Shown: positions 1 through 7,102, numbered from the stretch's first letter. The stretch is DNA of 10,000 bases from Desulfomonile sp. (GCA_020216785.1 JAIWNO010000143.1:1-10000), one strand, 5' to 3'. Notes: generated from the sequence alone by a model not told the origin. Program-made: numbers and translations.

Positions 1-1527
1 GGTGGAAACCAGGTTCCTGAAGAGGTAATGCTCGACGCGATTTTCACCGCGTACGACGAAATAGCGAAGATCCTGAAGGCGCAGGAAGACCTCCGCGAAG
101 CAGCCGGCAAGCCCAAACGCGAAGTGCCCTCGCACGCTAAGGACGAGGCCCTTATCGAGCGGATCAGGGCTGAGTGTGGGGATGCTATTGAAAGTGCACT
201 TCAGATTCACCGCAAGCTTGACCGCTATGCGGCATTGGAGAAGATTGCTGAGGATTTTCTCAAGACCCTTGGGGACGAAGCTGCGACAAGACGATCCGAA
301 ATTTTCGGATACATGGACGAAATCCAGGGATCGTACATCCGCAAAATGATCCTCGAAAAGGGCACGCGCATCGGGGGGCGATCCTTCACTGACATCCGCG
401 ACATCTCCTGCGATGTGGGTGTCCTGCCGCGCACTCATGGGAGTGCTCTTTTTACGCGGGGCGAAACACAGGCGCTCGTTATTACGACGCTCGGCACCTC
501 TTCCGATGAGCAAAAGGTCGAGGCGCTCGAAGGGGAATCGTACAGGTCGTTTATCCTGCATTACAAATTCGCGCCGTTCTGTGTAGGTGAGGTTAAGTTC
601 CTCCGGGGGCCTTCCAGACGAGAAGTCGGGCACGGCGCGCTGGCGGCCCGCGCTCTGGCGTATCTTCTCCCCCACGACGATGAATTCCCTTACACGATTC
701 GGGTCGTGTCGGAGATCCTGGAATCCAACGGCTCGTCGTCCATGGCGACGGTCTGCGGCGCATCCCTTTCGCTCATGGACGCAGGAGTCAAGATCGCAGA
801 TCCCGCTGCCGGTATAGCAATGGGATTGTTCAAAGACGGCGAGCGCATCGTGACACTATCGGACATTATCGGAGACGAAGACCATTATGGCGATATGGAC
901 CTGAAAGTCGCAGGAACCCGCAAGGGCATTACCGCGGTGCAAATGGACATCAAAATCGACGGTCTCACTCGGGATGTCCTTACCCAAGCGCTGTATCAGG
1001 CCAGGGAAGGCCGATTCCATATCCTCTCCATTATGGAAAAGACTCTTCCAAAACCAAGAGAGCAAATATCGCCTTATGCTCCGCGGATCCTGGTCATGTT
1101 CATCAACCCCGATAAGATCCGTGACATAATCGGTCCGGGGGGCAAGGTCATCCGTGCTATTCAGGAAGAAACCAACACCAAAATCGATGTGGATGATTCG
1201 GGCAAAGTGGTTATCGCGTCAGTGGACGTTCAAGGAGCGGAAGAAGCCCGCAAACAGATCCGAAGACTCACGCAGGACGCAGAAATCGACAAGATCTATA
1301 TGGGCGTGGTGAGGAAAGTAACCGACTTCGGTGCCTTTGTGGAAATCTTCCCCGGCACCGACGGGCTGGTACATATCTCCCAGCTTGCGCACGAACGAGT
1401 CCGAAAGGTCACTGACGTGTGTAAAGAGGGCGACCGCTTTCCGGTCAAGGTCATCGGAATTGACCCGCAGGGAAAGATCAAACTCTCCCGCAAAGATGCC
1501 ATCGGACAAAAGCCCGAGGAATTCTGA
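1..1527 (+). CDS. pnp: Polynucleotide phosphorylase (PNPase), 3' part of gene
   Basis: This is the C-terminal part of PNPase, the phosphorolytic 3'-5' exoribonuclease of RNA turnover. The frame is open from base 1 (GGNQVPEEVML...) and ends in TGA, giving 508 visible residues. About 200 residues, the first RNase PH domain, lie left of the window, so the methionine at 28 is internal. Visible in order are the end of the alpha-helical linker, the second RNase PH core (DVGVLPRTHGSALFTRGETQ), the phosphate-binding serines of ESNGSSSMA (721-747), and the GDEDHYGDMD acidic motif (871-900), whose aspartates at 880-882 and 898-900 match E. coli D486 and D492. A KH domain follows, with its GPGG loop at 1132-1143, then an S1 domain (about 1297-1497, GVVRKVTDFGAFVEI). 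The tail after S1 is only about ten residues. All key residues are intact, so the enzyme should be active. In other bacteria pnp often follows rpsO, which would be off the left edge. Confidence 0.98.
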   Translation, partial: GGNQVPEEVMLDAIFTAYDEIAKILKAQEDLREAAGKPKREVPSHAKDEALIERIRAECGDAIESALQIHRKLDRYAALEKIAEDFLKTLGDEAATRRSEIFGYMDEIQGSYIRKMILEKGTRIGGRSFTDIRDISCDVGVLPRTHGSALFTRGETQALVITTLGTSSDEQKVEALEGESYRSFILHYKFAPFCVGEVKFLRGPSRREVGHGALAARALAYLLPHDDEFPYTIRVVSEILESNGSSSMATVCGASLSLMDAGVKIADPAAGIAMGLFKDGERIVTLSDIIGDEDHYGDMDLKVAGTRKGITAVQMDIKIDGLTRDVLTQALYQAREGRFHILSIMEKTLPKPREQISPYAPRILVMFINPDKIRDIIGPGGKVIRAIQEETNTKIDVDDSGKVVIASVDVQGAEEARKQIRRLTQDAEIDKIYMGVVRKVTDFGAFVEIFPGTDGLVHISQLAHERVRKVTDVCKEGDRFPVKVIGIDPQGKIKLSRKDAIGQKPEEF

Positions 1528-1567
1528 TACCGATGCGCTCTCAAAAAGGTAACTTCAACGACGTTCG

Positions 1568-1626
1568 GTAGGGGCCGATTACATGTCGGCCCGGCTTTCA
1601 GGGCGCACACGCGGGTGCGCCCCTGC
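1568..1626 (-). repeat. REP-like palindromic intergenic repeat, copy A
   Basis: This GC-rich element lies in the gap after pnp. It holds two perfect hairpins in a row: GGGCCGA (1572-1578) pairs with TCGGCCC (1586-1592) around a 7-base loop, and GGGCGCAC (1601-1608) pairs with GTGCGCCC (1615-1622) around a 6-base loop. The outer ends, GTAGGGGC and GCCCCTGC, are themselves near-inverted repeats. Its reverse complement matches 4418-4474 closely, with 22 of 24 bases identical over the best block. No T-tract follows, so it is not a typical rho-independent terminator, although the hairpins could stabilise the pnp mRNA end. Strand is given relative to copy B. Confidence 0.75.
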
Positions 1627-1662
1627 AACGACCTTGTTACTGATTTGATGACGCATTGGTCT

Positions 1663-1672
1663 GAGAGGGTGG
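1663..1672 (+). promoter_or_regulatory. Ribosome binding site for the M16 peptidase TTG start
   Basis: GAGAGGGTGG lies ten bases before the TTG at 1683. An in-frame TGA at 1662-1664 means no earlier start is possible, and the first in-frame ATG comes only at codon 34, inside the conserved fold. Together these fix TTG as the start. Confidence 0.7.
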
Positions 1673-1682
1673 AATCCCTGCA

Positions 1683-2957
1683 TTGACAACACTGTTCGAC
1701 GATGACCGATACCGAAAGACGACACTAGGAAACGGTGTTCGGGTAGTCACCGAGAGTCTTCCTCACGTCCATTCCATTTCGATGGGCATCTGGATCAGGG
1801 CCGGCTCCCGTTTCGAGGACGCTGGTCGCAACGGCATCTCCCACTTCATCGAGCACATGCTCTTTAAGGGGACCGAGCGGAGGTCCGCCTATTCTATTGC
1901 CCGGGAAGTCGACTCAGTGGGCGGAGTGCTCAATGCCTTCACGAGCAAAGAGATGACTTCCATCTATTGCAAGGTCACCGACGAGAACCTGGATCTTGCC
2001 GCGGATCTGCTCACGGACATCTTTCTCAATGCCTCGTTCCCCGAGGAAGAAATCGAACGGGAGAAGCAGGTCGTGTGTCAGGAGATCCTCCAACTGGAAG
2101 ACTGCCCGGAGGACCTTATCCACGAAACCCTGGGAATGCGATTCTGGCTCGATGACCCGCTCGGATGGCCAATCATGGGCACCATTCCCACAGTGGTGGG
2201 ACTCGAGCGCGATTCCGTTACGGCATTCAAACGCGAGGCATATTCCCCTGCAGCAACGTTCGTGGCTGCAGCGGGTCGCCTGGAACATGACCGCTTCGTG
2301 GAATTGATCGATCGCCACATGTGCGGCTTGCCACCCGCTGCTCCCATCCAGGCTCCTGTTCCTCCAACCTCCGGCAGGTCCACTTACATCATGAACCGGG
2401 ACCTCGAACAGGTGCACGTCTGCATCGGAGTTCCTGGACCGACAGCGGTGGAAGAGCGGCGCCATGCCACGTATCTTCTCAACACAATACTTGGAGGAGG
2501 GATGAGTTCCCGCTTGTTCCAGGAGATCCGTGAAAAACGCGGCTTGGCCTATTCCGTGTACTCTTTCCTTTCTTCCTTTTCCGACGCAGGTATAATGGGC
2601 ATCTATGCCGCGTGCGAACCCTCCCGCCTGAAAGAGCTTCTCACGGTGCTTCGCAGCGAGGTAGACAGCCTGGCAGGGTCTCTTACCGAAGAGGACGTGC
2701 GTACTGCGAAAAACCAGCTCAAAGGCCATGTAATGCTTTCCCTCGAATCGTCCGACGCGCGCATGAACCGGTTGGCAAAGGGCGAATTCTATTTCGGGCG
2801 GTATGTCCCTATCGATGAGGTGATCCAAGGCTTTGAGAGCGTGACCGTAGACGAGCTTAAGGCCGAAGCCTCAGTGCTGTTTGATTCCTCTGCGTTCACC
2901 GTCGTAGCTCTGGGGCCCGTCAGCGAAGATACGGACCTCAGCGCGTTTCAATCTTGA
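1683..2957 (+). CDS. M16 family zinc metallopeptidase (YmxG/processing-peptidase type)
   Basis: This 424-residue protein belongs to the M16B peptidases, related to mitochondrial processing peptidase beta and Bacillus YmxG. The inverted zinc motif is complete: H54-F-I-E57-H58, with the distal glutamate at E134 in EREKQVVCQEI, 76 residues after H58 as in the family. The N-terminal peptidase domain spans about residues 14-160. The inactive-type second domain spans about 168-350 and carries the GGGMSSRLFQEIREKRGLAYSVYS motif. The start is TTG: an in-frame stop lies seven codons upstream and a GAGAGGG ribosome site is well placed. No signal peptide is visible, so it is probably cytoplasmic. A gene of this kind right after pnp is a widespread arrangement, but its physiological substrate is unclear. 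The dut gene that sometimes follows is absent here. Family assignment is secure; the exact role is not. Confidence 0.95.
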   Translation: MTTLFDDDRYRKTTLGNGVRVVTESLPHVHSISMGIWIRAGSRFEDAGRNGISHFIEHMLFKGTERRSAYSIAREVDSVGGVLNAFTSKEMTSIYCKVTDENLDLAADLLTDIFLNASFPEEEIEREKQVVCQEILQLEDCPEDLIHETLGMRFWLDDPLGWPIMGTIPTVVGLERDSVTAFKREAYSPAATFVAAAGRLEHDRFVELIDRHMCGLPPAAPIQAPVPPTSGRSTYIMNRDLEQVHVCIGVPGPTAVEERRHATYLLNTILGGGMSSRLFQEIREKRGLAYSVYSFLSSFSDAGIMGIYAACEPSRLKELLTVLRSEVDSLAGSLTEEDVRTAKNQLKGHVMLSLESSDARMNRLAKGEFYFGRYVPIDEVIQGFESVTVDELKAEASVLFDSSAFTVVALGPVSEDTDLSAFQS

Positions 2958-2982
2958 GGCACAGCTCCAAAGCATGACTGGG

Positions 2983-3010
2983 CGGGCATTAGGCCCAATG
3001 CCGGTTATTT
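2983..3010 (+). terminator. Probable terminator after the M16 peptidase gene
   Basis: CGGGCATT (2983-2990) pairs with AATGCCGG (2997-3004) with one mismatch around a 6-base loop, followed directly by TTATTT. It starts 26 bases after the stop codon. The U-tract is modest, so termination may be partial. The left arm also belongs to a GGGCATTAGGCCC motif that recurs at 3091. Confidence 0.5.
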
Positions 3011-3103
3011 AAGGCGATTTGATGTGGGGCAGGCTGGAAAGCCTGCCTCACATTGGAAATTCAAGACCGGACTCTTAAGTCACAAGTATTGGGCATTAAG
3101 CCC
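2984..3103. repeat. Pair of short direct repeats, GGGCATTARGCCC
   Basis: GGGCATTAGGCCC (2984-2996) and GGGCATTAAGCCC (3091-3103) differ at one base and flank the 14-bp hairpin at 3022-3053. Each is itself near-palindromic. The right copy runs on into CGGCCCTAC, which resembles the ends of the larger repeats at 1568 and 4418. The gap is therefore likely a mosaic of REP-like pieces. Confidence 0.5.
3022..3053. repeat. Long hairpin with GGAA tetraloop in convergent gap
   Basis: Bases 3022-3035 (ATGTGGGGCAGGCT) pair with 3040-3053 over 14 positions, with a single G-T wobble at 3027/3048 and a GGAA loop of the stable GNRA type. It lies between two convergent genes and has no T-tract on either side. 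It may be a REP-type palindrome or an mRNA 3'-end stabiliser shared by both transcripts. Confidence 0.7.
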
Positions 3104-3130
3104 GGCCCTACACGTCGCCCCACCCCTCTA

Positions 3131-4303
3131 TCACCTTTGTTTGCTTTGATTGCCTTCGATTCTCCGGATCTCCGCTTTACCGGCCGCGCCGTCGATGGAA
3201 ATGGAGATCTGTTTGAGGCTGCCCGCGCCAAAGAGGTTCGGCCCTGCCTTACGGCGGGCTGCGAAGACAAGCACCTGCATCTCCCCGATAGGAAAGTTGA
3301 ATAGATACACATCCTTGACCGAATAGCGGAGAACCTCGTGCATCGCTCCGTCAGCCGTCATCACCCGAGCCGTCCCGAGTTGCCGTACTTGAGTCTCCCT
3401 GCTGATAGCTTCGAGGAGTTCCCGGCTGATTAAGGTGAAACTCGCGCCGGTGTCCACCATGAACCGGTGAGGTTGGCCGTGCTTGCCGAATCGCACCTGA
3501 ACGAAAATATGACCTTCGTCGGAAAGAGGCACTGAAACGCGGTCCGGGCCCGTGAAGTTGAAGGAAATGGACTTGAGAACTCTCTCCGCAATCTTGGTGG
3601 TTTCGCTGTCCGGATTCAAGCTCAGGGCTTTCTGCGTGTCGCGGCGCGCGGCTTCGAGGTTGTCTTTGCGGAGGTACGCATTGCCTCTGCCTGCATATGC
3701 GAACGCGTAATTCGGGTTGAGTTCGATCGCCTTGTTGAAATCGCTGACCGCTTCATCAAATCGGCCGAGGGTGACAAGGGTAATCCCTCGGTTGGCAAAA
3801 GACGAAGCACGCAGTTCCATGTCTCCGTGCCGGGTCTTGATGGCATCGGTGAAATCCTGGAGGGCCAGTTCATCTCGATTGCGGCCTGAATTGATAATTC
3901 CGCGCAGCTGAAGGGCCGACGCGCGGCTCTTGCCGTCGAGTCCGGCCAAACCGAGGACCGTACTCACGTCCTTCAATGCGAGGTCGAGGTTTCCTTTGCG
4001 GAAGTGGGCTTCGGCCCGTGCGAGCCTTACTATCTGGGCGTTCCGATCATCCGGCGGGAAGAGCGAAAGAGCACCCGAAAAGTCGCGCACCGCTTCGTCG
4101 TAACGACCGGCTTGGAGGTTTTCCTGTCCGGCCTCGAAAAGTCGGAACGGGTCCTCGGCTGCAACGGTTTTGTTCGTGGCAAAACAGGTCACTGCAGCCA
4201 ATAGCACTGTCATGAACACATAGGCGTATTGGGGGAGTGGTTTGCCCGTGAAGCCGGTTAAGGGATAGACGGTTTTCCGCAACATCGTAACCATTGTCAA
4301 CAC
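3131..4303 (-). CDS. TPR protein fused to a retropepsin-like (clan AA) aspartic protease
   Basis: This 390-residue protein (longest reading) has three parts. Residues about 26-49 form a hydrophobic segment ending in an AxA-like TVAAE, a signal peptide or anchor. Residues about 53-233 are tetratricopeptide repeats, clearest at 166-233 (ANRGITLVTLGRFDEAVSDFNKAIELNPN and the next unit). Residues about 255-385 form a retropepsin-like domain with the catalytic motif F-M-V-D284-T285-G286-A-S, and a hydrophobic GAGSLKQISISID stretch where related proteases have a second conserved segment. Single-domain bacterial clan AA proteases are thought to act as dimers. The TPR part suggests a protein-docking role in the periplasm, which is inference. 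The start is uncertain: GTG at 4303, TTG at 4300, and ATG at 4294 or 4285 are all in frame, and none has a strong ribosome site. It is convergent with the M16 gene. I cannot name its substrate. Confidence 0.85.
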   Translation of the reverse strand: MLTMVTMLRKTVYPLTGFTGKPLPQYAYVFMTVLLAAVTCFATNKTVAAEDPFRLFEAGQENLQAGRYDEAVRDFSGALSLFPPDDRNAQIVRLARAEAHFRKGNLDLALKDVSTVLGLAGLDGKSRASALQLRGIINSGRNRDELALQDFTDAIKTRHGDMELRASSFANRGITLVTLGRFDEAVSDFNKAIELNPNYAFAYAGRGNAYLRKDNLEAARRDTQKALSLNPDSETTKIAERVLKSISFNFTGPDRVSVPLSDEGHIFVQVRFGKHGQPHRFMVDTGASFTLISRELLEAISRETQVRQLGTARVMTADGAMHEVLRYSVKDVYLFNFPIGEMQVLVFAARRKAGPNLFGAGSLKQISISIDGAAGKAEIRRIEGNQSKQR

Positions 4304-4417
4304 ATTGAACTTTGCCGCCGTTGCCTCATCCGGGCTGCCGCGCCGGTTCTATGGCAGCGGATCGGCTTCTTGTAAGTGACTCAGAGGAAATTACGTTCAA
4401 AATAGTACAATGGCTTT

Positions 4418-4474
4418 GGAGGGGGGCACCCGCATGTGCGCCCAAATCCGGGCAGACACATCGGCCCCTGCACC
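4418..4474 (+). repeat. REP-like palindromic intergenic repeat, copy B
   Basis: This is the inverted partner of the element at 1568-1626. AGGGGGGCACCCGC (4420-4433) and the following ATGTGCGCCC match the reverse complement of copy A with two differences in 24 bases, and CATCGGCCCCT (4459-4469) matches the far end. The stem around 4422-4443 has one mismatch. A second stem, 4450-4456 with 4461-4467, also has one mismatch. Copy B is a few bases shorter in the middle. The decay of the stems suggests it is older or less constrained than copy A. Confidence 0.7.
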
Positions 4475-4481
4475 GACTTGG

Positions 4482-4494
4482 CGGATAGTATCCG
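4482..4494. repeat. 13-base palindrome CGGATAGTATCCG
   Basis: CGGATA and TATCCG are perfect inverted halves around one central G. It could be a protein-binding site or a tail of the adjacent repeat. No gene start is close enough to favour an operator. Confidence 0.35.
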
Positions 4495-4605
4495 ATGAAC
4501 GCATGTTCGTACCAGAAATCCCTGTGTTGTTGTCAGCGGCAGTCTCCCATGCGGCGCGGGTCCCAGGCTCACGCCGTACAAGGCATATCGCGTTAGTCAA
4601 CACCT

Positions 4606-4635
4606 CCCCTTGCCCAGTGGCTTGGTGTCAAGGGG
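4606..4635 (-). terminator. Weak possible terminator of the 169-residue gene
   Basis: CCCCTTG (4606-4612) pairs with CAAGGGG (4629-4635) around a 16-base loop, about 45 bases after the stop codon of the minus-strand gene. No T-tract follows on the minus strand, so intrinsic termination is doubtful. Confidence 0.25.
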
Positions 4636-4678
4636 CCGCTAATCGATCACCTAAGTCTAGCATTTTATGGCGTTGAGT

Positions 4679-5188
4679 TCACTTGCGCGGCCTCTTTTTC
4701 AACCAATCAAGGACTTCCTGAAGCTCATTAAGCTCACGACCGGAGAATTTCGATAGAAATGTCAGAACTTGCTGCGATAGCCAGAACCGCTCTTCCGGCC
4801 GGGCGACCGCTGCAACGTTGAGCAAGTCCTGGAACATATCGCGGATCACCTTGACCTGGTCGAGGATTGAATCCGCTACGACCAAATCGAGCCGCCGCTG
4901 TTTGACCTCAAGAATATTCACGACCTTGGACAGATCCACCGACGGACCTCCCAACAACGGCATGCCTGACTTGATAATCGCAGCAGCCTGCTCCTCGGCG
5001 ATCAACTTCCCGCGGTCAAGCTCTTCCGCTTGGAACCGGGGATAGATCTCGCGAACCTGAACCCCTGTACGCATGTCGAAGAATTCCACTGAATCTTGCA
5101 CATCCGCGTCCGTACAACCGGCAGGCACGCGCACCAACACCAGACCTTCCCGAATAATGTAGTAATTGAAGCCCATCTTATCAGTCAT
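4679..5188 (-). CDS. Hypothetical protein, 169 residues
   Basis: I do not recognise this protein. It reads as a real gene: an ordinary soluble composition, a single cysteine (C25), no membrane segment and no signal peptide. The N-terminal third looks beta-rich (YYIIREGLVLVRVPAG, then VQDSVEFFDMRTGVQVREIYPRF). From about residue 54 it appears helical, with a central QAAAIIKSGMPLLGG and a long amphipathic region at 85-165 (VDLSKVVNILEVKQRRLDLVVADSILDQVKVIRDMFQDLL). It ends in a basic KKRPRK tail. The C-terminal half could be a helical oligomerisation or adaptor domain, which is inference. ATG at 5188 is the first start; a second ATG lies four codons in. Neither has a ribosome site, but a TATGAT box sits just before the first. 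It follows the barrel-protein gene on the same strand, with a terminator between, so it is probably a separate transcript. Confidence 0.8.
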   Translation of the reverse strand: MTDKMGFNYYIIREGLVLVRVPAGCTDADVQDSVEFFDMRTGVQVREIYPRFQAEELDRGKLIAEEQAAAIIKSGMPLLGGPSVDLSKVVNILEVKQRRLDLVVADSILDQVKVIRDMFQDLLNVAAVARPEERFWLSQQVLTFLSKFSGRELNELQEVLDWLKKRPRK

Positions 5189-5196
5189 GGCAAAGA

Positions 5197-5223
5197 ATCA
5201 TACCACGGGGTGCGTACAAACAA
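5197..5223 (-). promoter_or_regulatory. Possible near-leaderless promoter of the 169-residue gene
   Basis: Read on the minus strand, TATGAT (5202-5197) is five of six to the sigma70 -10 box and ends only eight bases before the ATG at 5188. TTGTTT (5223-5218) would be a -35 box with a short 15-base spacer. A start point some six bases past the -10 would leave almost no leader, which fits the missing ribosome site. The -35 overlaps the T-tract of the upstream terminator. Confidence 0.35.
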
Positions 5224-5254
5224 GAACCCCGGAGGGCCGGCATCTCCGGGGTTC
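5218..5254 (-). terminator. Rho-independent terminator of the barrel-protein gene
   Basis: An 11-bp perfect stem, GAACCCCGGAG (5224-5234) with CTCCGGGGTTC (5244-5254), closes a 9-base loop. On the minus strand it is followed by TTGTTTG. It begins 28 bases after the stop codon at 5283 and is correctly oriented to end that transcript. Confidence 0.85.
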
Positions 5255-5282
5255 CAGCTTGACTTAGGCGGGATGAGGTTTC

Positions 5283-7097
5283 TCAGAAATCAATGAGGAT
5301 GGACCCCTGGATCGCTTGGATTGGATCACGACTCAGGAACATCGCGCCCTGAAATATCTGCTGTCCAGAATTCGGCACGACGACTCCGCCGCGGATGCCG
5401 ATACCCTGCCACGCCTGCTGGAAGAAGTCGCCCGGCTGCCAAAAAGCGTATCGGGTCTTGAAGGTCAGGCCTTCGAGGAGTTTCCAGTCAATTCCGGCCC
5501 CGGCTTCATAGCCGATGAATCCGTCCTCCACAAACGGGCTCGAACCTCCGTACAGGGCCCTCAGAGCCGTCGCGGTTGCGAAGGTCCCTGTATTCAACCC
5601 GTTAATATCGAACTGACCGAACCAAACACCGGCCTTCTCCAGGCGATGTGCCCAGATGAAGCTGCCCCAGATGTTGAGGTTGCTTGCCACCGCATGGTCT
5701 ATGCGCGCCGCGTAGGCGAAGGCGTCCGCCATCTGGCCGGTGCCGTCCGCGTGGAATGTCTGAAGGCCGCCGGCGTACGTGTTGAACATGAGGTATTCAT
5801 AAGGCTCCAATGCTTGGTAATTAATGGCCCTTATCGCGTAAACCTTCGGGTTCCGGCCGGTCAATCCCAGTCCAATCTGCATGCCGACGTTGCTGCCGTT
5901 GTTGAGCACCGGACCCGATGATTGCGCCCACACGAGAGAGATTTTGGAGGGTCCGAGAACCACACCGGCCTCTACGAAAGCGTTGTAATTCTCTATGTGC
6001 GTTTGGGTCGCTCCACCGTTAAACAATGCTGTGGAGAGGGCTGTCCCGCCGATGGCGAAATTCTGGTTGACCAAGGCCCACGCGTATTCACCGTTGGCAA
6101 AAACCCGGCCGTTGAAGTACTTGAAGTAGACTTGGTAGTCGGTCACCGCGACATCTACGATGGTGAAGTTAGCCGGAAGGCCCGCGGCGGTGCCTCCCTC
6201 ACCCTGATGTCGGAGCTGCCAGATAGGGCCGGCGCCAATCTCAACCGGGCCGTTGCGGTAGGTGATAAAATAACCTTGAAAAAGCTGATTCTGTGCCGCG
6301 TTGCCCGAGCGGTCCGGCGACATCGGGTAGCTCTCAAGAAGGCCGTCGGTTAACCAGATAGCTCCCAGGAAGCGGAACGGGCCGTAAGGAACAACCGCCA
6401 GAAACGCGTTGGCTCGGGTATTGTACGCGAGGTTGGATGCCACACCCAAGGGGAAGTCTTTGACGCCGAGCGAGAAGGTCGCCCACGGAGTGTGGAATGT
6501 TGCACGGAACTGCTCCCAACTGCCGATGGCCGCGGTATTGTACGCTGCATTGGGGCTGGAGTCGTGCATGTACCACCGCTCGAACGGGGGAACACCTACG
6601 CCGTTGGTCGCGCCCAAAGAGGTTTGATTATACTTGTTCCGATACCCGCCGACCGTGTACACGCCGTGCACCCTGATCGCGTCGTTGACCTTGATCGTGG
6701 GGATCAAAGTCATCTTTTGGTCGTGGATCGCCGCGTCAGTGCCCCACGTGGAGAAGCCGCCGCGCGTTATGAGGTACCCCGGAACTGCGGCAAGCTGGCT
6801 GGTTGCATTGTCGAGGTTGGTGGGCAAAACCGCGCCTCTGGCCCAAGTACTGGGTCCCGCGAATCCGATGAAAGGCAGGAGGATGCCTGCAGCTGCGGTA
6901 GGCCCCTCTTGAAGCGACGCGATGCCGAAGAGGTCCGTGTTTCCCATGCGGGCGAAATACCGCAGCCGGTTTTCCCACGTGCCTGTCATCTCGAATTCCC
7001 AGGCAAGAGCGGGGCCCGCGAGGAGAAATACCGTAATGACCACCAACGCCGCGTTTCCTACTCTGCGGAACGTGTGATCTCTTTTTAAGCCGGCCAT
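5283..7097 (-). CDS. Outer-membrane beta-barrel (porin-like) protein
   Basis: This 604-residue protein is exported and very probably an outer-membrane barrel. Residues 1-32 form a clear signal peptide: basic K5, R6, R11, R12, a hydrophobic core (AALVVITVFLLAG), and cleavage after P-A-L-A32 before WEFEMTGTWENRLRYFAR. The mature part is rich in Gly, Asn, Tyr, Trp and Phe with alternating strands (for example FKTRYAFWQPGDFF and ISLVWAQSSG), and it ends in ...QGSILIDF, with the terminal phenylalanine typical of barrel proteins. I chose ATG at 7097 because GAGGTGA lies five bases before it; an in-frame GTG at 7178 would add 27 residues that bury the signal peptide and has no ribosome site. The gene stands alone, with its own strong promoter and terminator, suggesting an abundant protein. 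The substrate is not evident. A porin role is inference from architecture. Confidence 0.88.
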   Translation of the reverse strand: MAGLKRDHTFRRVGNAALVVITVFLLAGPALAWEFEMTGTWENRLRYFARMGNTDLFGIASLQEGPTAAAGILLPFIGFAGPSTWARGAVLPTNLDNATSQLAAVPGYLITRGGFSTWGTDAAIHDQKMTLIPTIKVNDAIRVHGVYTVGGYRNKYNQTSLGATNGVGVPPFERWYMHDSSPNAAYNTAAIGSWEQFRATFHTPWATFSLGVKDFPLGVASNLAYNTRANAFLAVVPYGPFRFLGAIWLTDGLLESYPMSPDRSGNAAQNQLFQGYFITYRNGPVEIGAGPIWQLRHQGEGGTAAGLPANFTIVDVAVTDYQVYFKYFNGRVFANGEYAWALVNQNFAIGGTALSTALFNGGATQTHIENYNAFVEAGVVLGPSKISLVWAQSSGPVLNNGSNVGMQIGLGLTGRNPKVYAIRAINYQALEPYEYLMFNTYAGGLQTFHADGTGQMADAFAYAARIDHAVASNLNIWGSFIWAHRLEKAGVWFGQFDINGLNTGTFATATALRALYGGSSPFVEDGFIGYEAGAGIDWKLLEGLTFKTRYAFWQPGDFFQQAWQGIGIRGGVVVPNSGQQIFQGAMFLSRDPIQAIQGSILIDF

Positions 7098-7102
7098 GTC
7101 AG

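Larger units (their letters stand above)
4304..4678. other. Intergenic gap of 375 bases
   Basis: This lies between two minus-strand genes. It holds copy B of the palindromic repeat (4418-4474), a 13-base palindrome (4482-4494) and a weak stem (4606-4635). Short open frames here overlap the repeats and have no ribosome sites or recognisable sequence. I see no tRNA or small-RNA fold, and no good promoter for the TPR-protease gene. Confidence 0.6.

Noticed and set aside
1914..2828. 304-codon open frame on the minus strand
   Set aside because: It is antisense to the M16 peptidase, whose zinc ligands and domains are intact. Its translation is Cys/His-rich with no recognisable family.
3053..3312. 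Small open frames on both strands over the 3' end of the TPR-protease gene
   Set aside because: They overlap palindromes and a well-supported gene, and neither shows a start signal or motif.
1568..4474. Possible CRISPR array or transposon ends formed by the paired repeats
   Set aside because: Only two copies, inverted and nearly 2.9 kb apart, with no spacer periodicity, transposase or target-site duplication visible. A REP-like repeat fits better.
4410..4676. 88-codon plus-strand frame in the 375-base gap
   Set aside because: Most of its first third is the palindromic repeat (copy B). There is no ribosome site and no similarity I recognise.
5316..6353. Two abutting open frames (201 and 143 codons) on the plus strand
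   Set aside because: They lie opposite the barrel-protein gene, which has a signal peptide, ribosome site, promoter and terminator. The antisense translations look like codon-bias shadows.
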